NCBI RefSeq assembly: GCF_014898055.3
Contig: NW_023601433.1
Span: 71,903,683 to 71,967,682 of the forward strand
Reading direction: 5' to 3'
Origin: Talpa occidentalis
Lineage: Eukaryota; Chordata; Mammalia; Eulipotyphla; Talpidae
DNA length: 64,000 bases
The position numbers and the translations under genes were made by a program. Positions within the stretch are counted from its first letter, which is position 1. Every line of letters begins with the position of its first letter. Below, in pieces: positions 48,303-59,004 of this stretch. The notes under the pieces are model-generated. The model saw only the letters and a list, made by a program, of their open reading frames with translations, did no database searches and was not told the DNA's origin.

Positions 48303-48703
48303 CGGTTGATTTTTTAAATATTAATTATACCCATGAGCTTTTACTTTTTTTAGAAAGCAACCCATTTAATTGATTAGCAGGAATCATCCTGTGTCTACTG
48401 GTGCATACATGCTTCTGCATATTTTGGAAAGCGTGTTGAGAGTGAGCTTTCTCAGAGTCCTTCAGTTATTTCTGGTGTTTAGTCTCTAAGTAAGTCACCC
48501 TCACTCACTGAGAAGGTAATAGCTGGAGCAGTGATGCCCCCAGCTCTAAGTCTGCTTGGTCATTTCTTATGGGTGTGGATATGAGAAAGAGGGGTCTCTC
48601 CTCCCCCTGCCTTGAGTGAAGGCATCCTATATTTGGTATTCTCAGGATGGTTACTCATCGTGCATTCCAGATTGATTAAAAACATGTTCCTCTTCTCTTT
48701 TAG

Positions 48704-48780
48704 TATCCGGAGTGTGATGCAGAAATATCTCGAGGAGAGAAATGAAATAACCTTTGACAAGATTTTCAGTCAGAAAATTG
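48704..48780 (+). CDS. GRK3: GRK3 coding exon 2
   Basis: The 77-bp exon completes Ser38 and encodes residues 39-63 plus the first base of Gly64. It reads [20 protein letters not shown] and then FSQKI. This is the start of the RGS-homology (RH) domain, which in GRK2/3 binds Galpha-q and packs against the kinase domain. The NEITFDKIF wording is GRK3-like; GRK2 has a GEVTFEKIF-type segment, so the paralogue call is firm. The acceptor is a strong pyrimidine tract ending TTTTAG, the donor is G|GTAAGT, close to consensus. Length is not a multiple of three, so skipping it would shift the frame. Exon 3 is not in the window. Residue 60 is Ser here; I recall Asn in human GRK3 but cannot verify that. 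Confidence 0.96.
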
Positions 48781-50645
48781 GTAAGTTCTGATTGTTCATT
48801 TGGCACACTGTGATTTTAATGGTGATACTGGGTGACATTCTAATAAATGCTCCTCTAATAGTGTACATGCTTTATAGGTAGAGCTGGGGATGAAGGAAGT
48901 TTCGTGTACTTACTAAGGTAGTGACTGTATGTTCCTGATGATATACCTTACGAATAAGCTATTAGGAAATAGACTAATTTGACTGTAGGTTTTCAGGCAG
49001 TCTAGGGGGTTGCTACAACCCAAGGATTGGGAACCTGCAAGCAGGTTCCTGCTCTGTCTGGGCCCTCTCTCAGGCCTTGCGCCCCTCCTGGGTCCTCAGC
49101 ACCTCTCACTGCCATGTGCCCTTGTGATTGCAGTGAGTTGGGCTGTGTCTTCGGCAAACAGTCCCATTCTTATGGTTGCCCAGGTGCTTCCACAGAGTGT
49201 TCTCATTAGTTTTCGTGGGTTACGGGGTTTCATAGACTGTTCATCATTGTCAGTCCCACACCTGATTACTCTTGTTCCTGTGACCCCATTCAGAGTCTTC
49301 ACTTACTGGGTCACAAGGACTCTCCTATTGTGGGCACAGAGGTAAGAAGCATTTCTCACTGGCTGATGCCCAACTCTGGCCATGCTGGTTTTGGCCCGGG
49401 CGCAGCAGGTGTGTGGTTATCAGACGTTAGTGCCCATTGAAATTAGGACTGAACTGCAGTTTTGGTGTGGAGTTTCAAGCCCTATGAAGAAGAGATAATC
49501 GTGTTCTCCCTGCCTACTGAAAGGCTGGCTGTTTAGAGGTGACCATCATCCGGGTTAGATAATTTACAGTCCACACGTTTTTTTTCCGTTCTCCCAAATC
49601 AATTCCCATTGTTGTACAGGCTTCATCATCTGGCCTGCCGGCTAGCATTATTAGTAGCTAAACAGGTGATTCTGGGTTTCTATATGAAATCAGCATAGCT
49701 GAATATAAGCAGACAGAATGCTTTTCTACTTTCTTTGTACCTTGCTTGTCTCCCATGTTTGTTCAGATAAAATTTCCTGAGGAACTGTGTCTGATTTTTA
49801 GAGTTATCTTATGCTAGGGGAAATTTAAATTGTTTATTAAAATTCCAAGAAGTGAAGATTTTACTAAAAGTTCCTTAGAACTCTACTTCTGTATTTAGTC
49901 CTGTTTCCATGAGTTGGACCTCCAAATCTCTGCGAGGGGGGGCCCTTTATTTTACAGGCAAGGAGATGCAGACCTGGGGGTGAAGTGACTTGTTCTGATT
50001 CCAAGTTCCCCTTCTCTATTCTATTATAATAATTCTTTAAAGACGATTGGAAAGGAGACAATGAACATAGAATGTATTCCAGGAGGTCACCCAGTAAGAA
50101 CTGGATAGATTTGTTTTTGGAGAGTTATAATGCTCCTTTTGTTCAAGTTAAGTAGAAGCTGGTACAGGTAGTCTATGGATTTTTGTAAAGTGCGTTTTAC
50201 CTGTCTACAAAAATCAGCCAGCCTATCACAACACTTTAGTAGCTGCTGTGATAATACATGGAGTTACACTGGTCAGAGGTGGGTAATGTGATCTGGAGAT
50301 GAATTGTGGCCTGAATGTTTGGAGGACAGTGGCCCTGAACCACGCAGAGACTGTTCTGATCACCAGGATTCGCTTGGGAACAGATCAGTTGAAGGCATTT
50401 GGTGTTCATTTCCTTTTTTATTGGTGCTTCTCATTGTCTTCCTCATTGTGTTTGGTTAACTATCCATCCAAATGGTCTCCTTTGCTTCTGGTGTTTTACT
50501 GAAAACCAGAAAACATCTAGCATGTTAACAAGAGAAAGTCTATCTTTGATGTAAGGGAAAAAGGCAATTATTTATTAGTTAAGAATTTTTTGATTTTTTA
50601 AAATAATAAATAATTAAAAATCTAAATGTTCAAAGTAACATATTT
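48781..50645. other. Start of GRK3 intron 2, nothing further recognised
   Basis: Intron 2 begins at the GTAAGT donor and continues past 64000 (at least 15.2 kb). The first 1.9 kb contain a GC-richer patch (49010-49345) with overlapping frames on both strands but no domain and no exon-like splice sites in frame with GRK3. Confidence 0.6.
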
Positions 50646-50649
50646 TCAA

Positions 50650-51165
50650 TGAAAGTATATTAAAATATGTCGCGATACAGTTTACATAGCACATCCTTTG
50701 TCCATATAATGGCTATGTAGCTCAGTGATTTCAGTGCAGCCACAGACCTGTGCAGCTGTCATCACCATCTCATTCTAGAATATTTTCATCACCTTCCCCC
50801 CTAAAGGAACTGCTTCTCCATTAGCAGTCATTGCCCATTCTGCCCTCTCCTTTTAGGCCTCATTAGAGGTGATCACTGCTGATCTGATTTCTGCCTCTCT
50901 GGCTGTGGCTGTGGGGACTCCACACAAAGGGAGTCACACCCCTCTCTTGTAGCCTCTCGAGGGCCCACTGCTCACACCCTCCAGGCTCACCTGCGTGGTG
51001 GTGTGTAGCAGAACTTCGCTCTTCCCTGTGTTCCTGTCCCCTTTCATTGTGTGGGTGTGCCCCACTTTGTTTGACCATTTATTCGTTGACAGATATTTGG
51101 GTTGTATCTGCTTTTTTGGCCCTTGTGATTGATGATTCCGTGAGAAGAAAGAACATTCTAACATA
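50650..51165 (-). mobile_element. Old L1 3' fragment, antisense
   Basis: Complement of L1 3' region: 'tacagtttacatagcacatc', 'tctagaatattttcatcacc', 'attagcagtcattgcccatt', 'gatctgatttctgcctctc', 'tttgaccatttattcgttg', 'acagatatttgggttgta'. Same family region as at 12.2, 41.2 and 60.5 kb. Confidence 0.75.
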
Positions 51166-51169
51166 ATTA

Positions 51170-52085
51170 AGACATACTGGTAGGTTGTTGCAAACCTTCT
51201 GCCCCTGGAGCTGTTATTCCAGTTTCTGATTGAGGATGCCTTTTCTGTTTTCTGCTCCCCACTCTCACTTCTACAACCCGTTCCTGTCTGCCACCCTCCC
51301 CACTCCTTGCATCAACCCTCCACCCACCACTAGCTCCCAAACATGACTTTTCCATTGTTTTAATTCAAACCTGACCAGACTCTGGTTCCAGGAGCCTTTG
51401 ATCAGAGTGAATAATGATCTAAGTGATAATGGCTTTAATGTAACTTATTGTCATCCACACAGATTCTTCCCTAAGAGTGGCTTCCCTTGGCGCTGATGGC
51501 TTATGAATTTTATCTTGGTGAAGCTGTTAGAAAATTAAAAATTGCTTAAATAGATAGTTCCTTCTTTCCTTCCTTCTGATTTGTGAGCTTGGAGTTGGTC
51601 TTGAGAAACTTGGGTTTAAACTTGGAAGATCGCAGGAAAGAAGGGCCTCTCCTGCGGGGGCAGGGAGAGAGCACAAGGTAGACCCGCCAGACACAGATCT
51701 GTAATTATGTTGGACATAGTTATATATTTCATGTGTCTAGCTCTTGTCTGTCTGGTTCCTCCTTTTGCTGGGTGGCCTCTCATTTTCTGGCTGGTATTAA
51801 GGATTAGGGAAAAGTGGGGGGTGGACCTTGGTGGGAGTAAATCTGTCTGTCTCTCCAGGTCTGTCTGCCCCTCTGTCTTTCCCGGCCTTCCGGTCAGCTC
51901 CTTCCCGCCATGTCTCTGTGAGTTACTGCCTGGTCGGTTTCTGTGTTTCTCTTTCACTCCCTCTCCCCCTGTCTATCAGCTTCTTTTCTCCTCACCCCTT
52001 ACCAGCCTCCCTCATGTCCAGTGTGTGCTGTAGCTGATGTGTAAAAATGCCTTGTGAAATAAAAACGTAGAAATCTTTTATTTCC
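51170..52085. other. Intron 2 spacer, pyrimidine-rich
   Basis: A CT-rich stretch (about 51840-52000) keeps frames open on both strands, giving unconvincing 113- and 108-codon frames. No gene or exon recognised. Confidence 0.45.
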
Positions 52086-52089
52086 TTGA

Positions 52090-52310
52090 CCTCTGAGGTT
52101 TTGCTGAGACAATGGGTGATTGGCAGGCGTATTGGCTACACCCTGAATTGGTTATGTCCCTCATTTTCTTGTCTGTAAAAGCAGGGATGATAACAATACC
52201 TACTTCCTAAGGCTGCTGTAAGGGTCCAGCAGGAGATGTACCTAAAGCACTTAACACAGTGGTTGGTTTTCGGCAGATGTCCGTGAATGAGCGCTCTTCA
52301 GTGAAATTGT
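52090..52310 (+). repeat. MIR-type SINE remnant
   Basis: MIR order: 'ccctcattttcttgtctgta', 'aaagcagggatgataacaat', 'acctacttcctaaggctgct', 'gcacttaacacagtggttgg'. Well preserved for its age. Confidence 0.7.
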
Positions 52311-52319
52311 TGTACAAGT

Positions 52320-53100
52320 TTTTTAGCCAGTCTCATCTAAAAATAGATTGGAAAAATGAACCCCAGTACCCATTTCCTAGATTCAATATTTTTCAGTATT
52401 GTGCTTTGTTCATCTCTTCTTTATGTGGTTGCAAGTAACACACCCCTCATAGCGTTTCAGCCCTGTTTGCATCTCAAAAAACCATAGGAATGTCTGCTTA
52501 TACAACCACAATGCCTTTATCCCAAGCAATTAAATTTTGTGATGATTCTTGGTATACTTTAATATCGAGTATATATTCAGATTTTCCTGATTAACTAAAA
52601 ATGCTTTTTTGTTTTTTGGCTTGTTATATGAAGATCCAGGTATTGTTCTTGTAATTGGTCATGGTGTCTTTTTTAATCTAGAATGCTCCCCTGTGCATTC
52701 CCCTCCTCCGCCATACACATACAGGTAAATTGACATTGAAAAAAACTGGGTCAGTTAAATTGTAGAATGTTCCACATTATGAATTTTTCTGGCTGCTGCT
52801 TCTTGGTGTCATTTAAATTGCACTTCTATTTCTTACATTTCCTGTCCACTGGAAGTTAGCTCTAGCAGCTTGGTTAAGTGTGGGTTTCCACTTTTTTAGC
52901 GAGTCCTTTGTGGGTGGTGCTGTGTACTTTGTAGCAGAAGGCACATGACATGTAGGTGTCTATGCAGTCACTTTTCTAAAGTGGGCTGAGATGTGGTCAA
53001 CCCATCAGTACCTCAATTACCTGTCAGTTGCTGCTCTTTTCACTTTCATTGGTGATCTTTGTCTAAGTCAATTACTTTATTAGGGGTTTGTAAAATGGTG
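52320..53100. repeat. Old LINE-like repeat, family uncertain
   Basis: Contains 'aattgtagaatgttccacat', 'tggtgtcatttaaattgcac', 'tttcctgtccactggaagtt' and 'gggtggtgctgtgtactttg', motifs I recognise from a common ancient mammalian repeat (probably an L1 3' region) but cannot name with confidence. Confidence 0.45.
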
Positions 53101-53199
53101 AGTTGTCTATGCTGTTCCTTTCATATTTATTACTTTTACTTATTAACTAGAGCTACTTAATTGCCTTTAAATATAGTTCATGCAGGAAAGGCTGATGTG

Positions 53200-53735
53200 G
53201 TTGGCAGGATTCTAGGATGCCCCCCATGACCTCTGCTTCCTAGTGTTACTCCAGTGAGTAAGCTGCTTGAAAGAGATTTGCAGATGTAATTGAGGTTATG
53301 CACTGGGTGGGCTCAGTCTACTCATACCGGCCCTTTAGTAGTAGAGAATTTCCTCAGGCCTGTAGAAGAGGGAACCAGAGAGACTGAAGCACAAGAAAGA
53401 TGGGACACACAGTTGCTGCCTTTGCAGGTGGAGAGGAGCATCTGGGAAGGAATGTGGGTGTCCTTTAGGAGCTGAGAGTTGGCCCCTCCGTGGCGGGTTG
53501 CAAGAAGGCAGGGGCCTCAGTCCTACAACTGTAGGGCTGGATTCTACTAACAATTTGAGTGAATTTGGAAGGTCCCTCTACAGATCCTGTAGGGCAGGCC
53601 TGTGAGACCCTGGAAAAACCCACCCAGGACCCACCCAGACTACCGACCCACCCAGACTATGGACCTACAGAACTCTGATCACAAATGGTTTTGTTTGTAA
53701 ATCATTGAGTTTGCAAAGCAATAGGAAATGAATAC
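53200..53735 (+). mobile_element. MLT1-type LTR, decayed
   Basis: 'ggttggcaggattctaggat' start, 'cccatgacctctgcttccta', 'agagatttgcagatgtaatt', 'gagagttggcccctccg', and an end with 'gtaaatcattgagtttgca' then 'caataggaaatgaatac'. Typical order of a MaLR LTR. Contains a short repeated 'gacccacccagacta' unit near 53626-53660. Confidence 0.65.
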
Positions 53736-54420
53736 GACAGGATAAATACTTAATTCTTTGTTTTTAATTGCCAATTTTCAGAATAAAAGAGTGACAGCTG
53801 CTTTTATTCTTCTCATCCTTGTATAGACATTATATATCTTAATTGATATCAATTAAGTTGACTCCTAATTAGCTTTTAGTAAAATTTACACATTTAGATA
53901 TTGTCAGTGTTCTTGATTTGACTCCAAAAAAATGATTTTAAAGAGATACTTGTTATTGAATAGACTATAATATCAAAAATTCAGGTAGAGTTAAGATGAT
54001 TTTGTTAGTATTTTCTTCTATAAGATAAAAATGAGAATTTTATCATTTGCAACCAAGGCACATGGCATTTGATAAATGCCATCTGTCTGTCGACAATCTA
54101 CTTAGCTTCTCTGTCAGCATACCCACTCTTATTAAAAGAGGATGTTTCTGATTAGAAGGAGACTCCAAAATAGATACTTAATTCATGAAGTATGCAAATG
54201 TTACTCTCATGTATAAAGAACATCATGGTTAATGTAGTATTACATCATTTATTGCCATGGAAGACATTTCATTTTATAACACTGACTTCAGAGCTTAATC
54301 CAGAGCCTGAATATTAATCTTTTTGAATTTGTGTGAAATAATGTTGGTGTCGGAAATGTGATTTTTGGTCACAACAAGACAAAACTTTGCAATTTTTGCT
54401 TTTTAAAAAAAAACTTTATG

Positions 54421-54698
54421 GGGCCTTCCCGGTGGCTCAGTGGTTGAATGCCGGGTTGCGAAGCTGCCTGCAGCCTCTGCAGAGCCAGTTCGATCCCCGG
54501 CCGCTGGGCGAGGGTTCCACATGGCGCGCAGACCTCTCCTGCCGCCCGCTGCTCCCCTCAGCAGTGTACTTCGGTCCTTCTGCCTGTTCTGCTCCCTGCT
54601 CTGGCTCTGGTGAATTCTCTCACCCTCCCGTGCTTCTGACTGTACCCAGTGCTTGTATAAATAAATAAATAAATAAATCTTAAAAAAAAAAAAACAAC
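54421..54698 (+). mobile_element. tRNA-derived SINE, sense, about 10-bp TSD
   Basis: Well-preserved copy with head 'ggtggctcagtggttgaatg', B box 'agttcgatcccc', the family body and tail (AAAT)n followed by an A run. Flanked by AACTTTATGG at 54412-54421 and 54699-54708 (one base shared with the element start). The 93- and 63-codon frames are repeat translations. Confidence 0.92.
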
Positions 54699-54709
54699 AA
54701 CTTTATGGA

Positions 54710-55735
54710 GGTATGGTGTTGTAAGACATAGAACTCATTCTGGAAATGGAATGGGTTTTTGTCTAGTGGACGTGTATCCTGTAGTCTTGCCATTTGTGTG
54801 TCTTAGTAGGTTGTTTCTACACACATTTATGCACACTTGTATGATTCCTTAGGATTTTCTGTAGGCAGGATTCTATCTCTGAATAAAAACAGTTTTACTT
54901 CTTTCTTTCCAATCTGTTGCCTGTTTTTTTCAGTTTTTACTTTGATTTCTTAAATATGTTTCGTGTTCGTCTCAAACATTTAACATGACTTCAAAAAACA
55001 TTTACATAGGAAGAATGCACAAATTGTATTTGGCATTTGGGGTTAAGGCATAAGAAGTGTACTTGCCTTGGGCTTTGAAAACAAAAGTGTATGTTTCATT
55101 ATAAAAGGGATACATTGGAAAATCAGAAATTGCTACCTTATAAAGTCCTTTTAAAAATTTCTAACAGTTCCTATAGAGACAGTTCCTATATAGACATATA
55201 TGAATATATGTCTATATAATACGTATGTCATAGACTAAAAATAAATTGGTAATTATAACGTCCACAGAAATACTAAAAAACAAGTGATACTGAATAAAAC
55301 ATTTTAGACTTACTTTTTTGTCAATTTCAAAGAACAAAATCATTTCATAATTTATAAAATTACCCCTTGAGCTGTTTTGTTCTTCAGAACATAATAGATG
55401 GTTTACATCTACAAATATTTATGATTTTGGAACTTCTAACTCATAGGCCAGGGTTCAGTGATAGCAAAGTTGAGCGCTTTTGCATATGGTTGGTTGAGGG
55501 AAATCTCAACCTGGGAACCAGCTTCAGTCTTTGTTTTTTCTTTTGTTTCCACCTTTGTTTGGAGGTATTTGTTTCTGTCACTGTGAAGGGTGGTTCCTGA
55601 CAAAAGCCCCCCCGACTGACAGTCACAGAGCCAGCTTCCCACCCTATCTTATCTGTGAAACTTTCCCCAGCCGAGAGCAACCAACCAGCACAGAGGAGAA
55701 AAACCTGGGGCCCCACTCAGTTCTGCATCAGTCAT
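54710..55735. other. Intron 2 spacer with a perfect AT palindrome
   Basis: AT-rich intron DNA, no exon recognised. It includes the palindrome at 55187-55218, described separately. Open frames 55367-55749 lie on both strands without motifs. Confidence 0.45.
55187..55218. repeat. 32-bp perfect AT-rich palindrome
   Basis: Arms TATATAGACATATAT and ATATATGTCTATATA are exact reverse complements, with a 2-base centre. Directly upstream, 'gacagttcctata' is partly duplicated in tandem. Confidence 0.95.
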
Positions 55736-55739
55736 CCAT

Positions 55740-56000
55740 GCCTTCGTGAAAAGGGTTAAGGATTCATTTAAACTTCCAAATAGCAGAGATAAACACTTGA
55801 CTAAGCACAGCTAATTAGATTTTCAATTGAAAAGGCAATGCACCAAGAGGCAGCTAATGATGAGTGAACCCAGGGAAATTAGGGTCACAGATTCTGCACA
55901 GTTTCAACTTGGGTTACCTAATAAAAATGCTGGGTTACCTAAAAAACAATTACCCAATAAAAATGAAAGACATTAGAGAAGAGGGAAAAGCTGTTACTTA
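55740..56000. promoter_or_regulatory. Candidate non-coding regulatory element in intron 2
   Basis: Repeat-free segment with homeodomain-type TAATTAG and CAATTGAAAAGG motifs near 55811-55838, and a nearby direct repeat of 'gggttaccta' followed by 'aataaaaatg' (about 55910-55965). Texture resembles conserved enhancers, but conservation cannot be assessed from one sequence. Confidence 0.25.
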
Positions 56001-56004
56001 AAAT

Positions 56005-57690
56005 CCTACCAGCAGGCTGTATTTTACGACAGGCCTCGGAGTGGGCTCACAGAGATGGAGTTGGTGGAAGCAGGGAGACGCCCACCACCTCTGCAGTGCT
56101 ACCTCTGTGTCCGGGCATGCTGGGAGAGCTGAGGCCATCCTGTGAGGAAATCTAGCTGTCTTTAAAAAAAAAGTTTTTTAGGACTCCTTTTTAACGATCA
56201 TTTAAATACCCAATAACAGTCATGATAATCATTTATACGAAAAAATTTATATAAATGATCCTTCAGCATCTCCTGATCACTAGGACTGCTGGAAGCTGGT
56301 GTACCTCCAGGAGACCCAATCAGCACATGGGCAGCTCCATTCATGAGCTTTTAAACTGTTGCTAATTTATTTTCCCTGCACTCTTCTGAGCATGCAGTTA
56401 ATAGGAATTATGTTCCTTTAAGCTAGAGATGGCTGCCTGTGCACTGAACAAGGGCTCCGGTGTTTCTGGGCGAGGTGAGATAGCGTGACCAAATTTGCAC
56501 AGCTCCTGAGAGGTCAGGCCTGGCCGGGTGTTGTGCTGCCCACAAGCAAATTTTTTTTTTTTTTTTTTGCCTGTTAGAGGAAAAGTTAGTGTGGAAATTT
56601 AGCATGCAGATGGCTTTTTTTTCTTTTTTAAAAATAACTATCAGCTATACAATTCCTAATATGCAATGATACCAAAATCCAGAATTTGGGGGCGGTGCAC
56701 GACGTCTCCGTGGCAGGTCTCCCATGAGTGCTTTGCTGAAAGACATTCGCACTGGAGTTGGGGTTTCCTGGCTTCGTGAGACAAAGGCACACGGACCCAG
56801 CTGAGGTGGCGTTAGCACAGAGGGGCCCCCCCAGCCCTCTCACCTGCCTCAGCCCCTCTGGCCTGCTAGTGCCCAGTGGCTATGAGCTCCTTCCTACTGC
56901 CGAGTCCCTGATATTCACAGAAAATGCTGCTGCTGCTGTTTCTGAGGCAAGAGTTCAGCTCTCATGGCAAATGAGGGGAAATTATTGTTGTGGCCCAGAG
57001 GTGAGCCTGGAGGATCAGCCAGCACCTGCAGCTCTCTCCACTGCGTCCTCTCCTTGCCGAACCCCACATACCTTAGAGGAAAAAGCTCATATGCTGTAGC
57101 AGTATTAGCACATGTGGGGTCATACTTCATGTCGCTGGAGAATGCCAAGGACCTAGGAAACATTATCCCTGCTGGGAAAGTTGTCCATCAGCTTTGGGAG
57201 CTCAGGGGCGAGTGTATGTGTGTGTGATTGTACCATGTTAGAGCTTTAAGAACCCCAGATGCATTATGAAATTCCAGCACTGTCATAGTGTCCCTGCTCT
57301 TAGCTCTTTTGGAAATACCTTTACTGAGGATTTTATACCTTCCCCTAGAATTATTTTAGGATTTCAACTTCTAGTCAAAGTCAAAAGAAGGAAATGAAAT
57401 GTAGAGTCTACAGGCTTTGTTTGAAATCTATTGTTCTGATAAGCACTGGGGAGTGTACTTAGTGAGCAACACACAAATCTGTGCCCTCACAGAACTAACA
57501 TTCTAGAGGACAGACACCAACAAATGTGTACTCCATGTGGTGGTAAATGTCACAAAGAAGAGTCAAGAGAGGAAACAGGAGACAGTGTGTGTGTCTGGCA
57601 GCTTTAAATAGAGCATTTCGAGAAGGTAGTGAAACAGTGCCATGAAGGGCTATCACGGGTAAAAGGGCAGTCCCAGTAGTGGACAGGTCG
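56005..57690. other. Intron 2 spacer, nothing recognisable
   Basis: Contains a T run at about 56551 and several short open frames on both strands (56423-57227) with no domain. A CTG-type triplet run (about 56926-56940) is short. No exon or RNA gene seen. Confidence 0.4.
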
Positions 57691-57691
57691 C

Positions 57692-59000
57692 TGTCGGGTT
57701 CTCACCTGTGCACCTAATTACAATACAATGCAGGCTCAGGGAACAATGGGGTTTATTTAACAAACAGGGGCAGCAAGGCGTTCTCAAGTTTACAGGTGGT
57801 CGGTTTTCTCACCCCAGTTAGTGTCCACAGTGTCCAAAAGTCCTACACAAAAGCCTGCTCATCCAAGATGGCATTGCGGGCCTCCCCGGTGGCTCAGCGG
57901 TTGAGCACTGGGTTGCAAAGCTGCCCGCAGCCTCTGCAGCGCCGGTTCCATCCCCGGCCACCGGGCGAGGGTCCCACATGGTGCGCAGACCTCTCCTGCC
58001 GCCCGCTGCTCCCCTCAGCAGTGTACTTCGTTGGTCTGCCTGTTCTGTTCCCCGTTCTGGCTCAGGTGAATTCTCTCACCCTCCCGCGCTTCTGACTGTA
58101 CCCAGTGCTTGAATGAATGAATGAATAAATAAATCTTAAAAAAAAAAAAAAGATGGCATTGCCTGGTCAACGAGGGCCTGGGGCCTGTGGTGCGTGAGCA
58201 TGCACTGGGCCAGGATCCAACTCGCCACAGCTGGAGGTGCTTCCAGGCGGGGTGGCTGAGATGACGCTGCTGCAGCCCACAGCCACAGTTGGAAGGTTGG
58301 CATGGCCCGGATAGCAGTGAAGGCAGCAGCACGAGGAGGCGATACCGCCAGATGATAACAGCTCTCAGAGGTGACCCGGACAGCACCGGCCAGTAGTGCC
58401 ACTCACTCTGTTACTAGTGTTACAGCTCTGTGTAAGTTCTTGGCCCACAGCAACAACAAAAAGCTCTTTGAGACACCAGGCTCGAGGCTTGGTGCTCCTT
58501 TGAGGTAGTATCAGAGACAGACCGGACGCAGGCAGCGGCTGTTGGTATCTGCGAAGCTCTTTGGCTTCTCTGTGGAGCTTTTCAGCTTCTCTTTCTCTTT
58601 CCTTGGAGGTCAGCTGCTGGATGCTTCTGAGAGCATCCAGTTGGAGCAAGCAAGTGTCCAGTTCAAGTTGGTGAGTCAGAGCAAGTGAATCCAAGCAAGT
58701 GAGTCGAGTGAGTGCAGGAGTCCAGTCCGAGCAACCCTGAGAGTCCAGTGAGCAAGAATGTCAGAGCAAGTCCAGAGCATCCCAAGCATGTCCTGTCCAA
58801 GCAAGGCTCAGGGAGTGCCAGGGTCCTGAGGTGGCGCCTGCCCTCCTTTATATCCTCTGTCAGAGTCCTCACCGACCAGTCTGATTGGACTGGTTTCAAT
58901 CCTATGCCCGATTAGACCACTTGCTGACCAGCTCATAGCTCACACCTGATCAGTACACGATCCAGGCACTAAGTCCGTGGGCCTCTCTACTGCCTGCAGC
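57692..59000 (-). mobile_element. Candidate LTR element, antisense, right boundary uncertain
   Basis: The low-coordinate edge starts TGTCGGGTTCTCACC, the complement of a ...CCGACA LTR end. On the minus strand a TATAAA-like box (complement of about 58848-58853) lies upstream of an AATAAA signal (complement of 57752-57757), about 60 bp from that edge, as in an LTR. Between them lies a low-complexity stretch rich in GAGCAAG-like words (58645-58805). A sense SINE (57878-58149) has inserted inside. I found no matching flanking duplication, so extent and class are uncertain. Minus-strand open frames (for example 58365-58694) do not match retroviral proteins I recognise. Confidence 0.45.
57878..58149 (+). 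mobile_element. tRNA-derived SINE, sense, 13-bp TSD
   Basis: The best-preserved copy along with that at 30.2 kb: 'ggtggctcagcggttgagc', 'gccggttccatcccc', full body, and tail (GAAT)n(AAAT)n then an A run. Exact flanking repeat AAGATGGCATTGC at 57865-57877 and 58150-58162. It interrupts the LTR-like element. Confidence 0.94.
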
Positions 59001-59004
59001 TGGA

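Larger units (their letters stand above)
23222..48703 (+). other. GRK3 intron 1 (25,482 bp)
   Basis: Bounded by donor GT at 23222 and acceptor 'ctcttctcttttag' ending at 48703. The phase-2 donor and matching acceptor restore codon 38 (Ser). A possible branch region 'ttgattaaaaac' precedes the pyrimidine tract. The intron holds the repeats listed separately. I see no further exon in it. Confidence 0.95.

Noticed and set aside
49010..49345. 111-codon frame just downstream of GRK3 exon 2, considered as an alternative exon
   Set aside because: It does not match the next segment of GRK3, an ATG-initiated frame is not expected for an internal exon, and frames are open on both strands.
54387..58095. 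Recurring 'protein family' with a shared LLPSAVYF-type segment at 4.1, 30.2, 35.4, 40.7, 45.1, 54.4 and 57.8 kb
   Set aside because: All of these frames lie inside copies of one tRNA-derived SINE with target-site duplications; the similarity is repeat DNA, not a gene family.
58015..58899. Chain of minus-strand frames that might be a retroviral or cellular gene
   Set aside because: Part is SINE translation, the rest is low-complexity LTR-like DNA; no recognisable retroviral or cellular domain.
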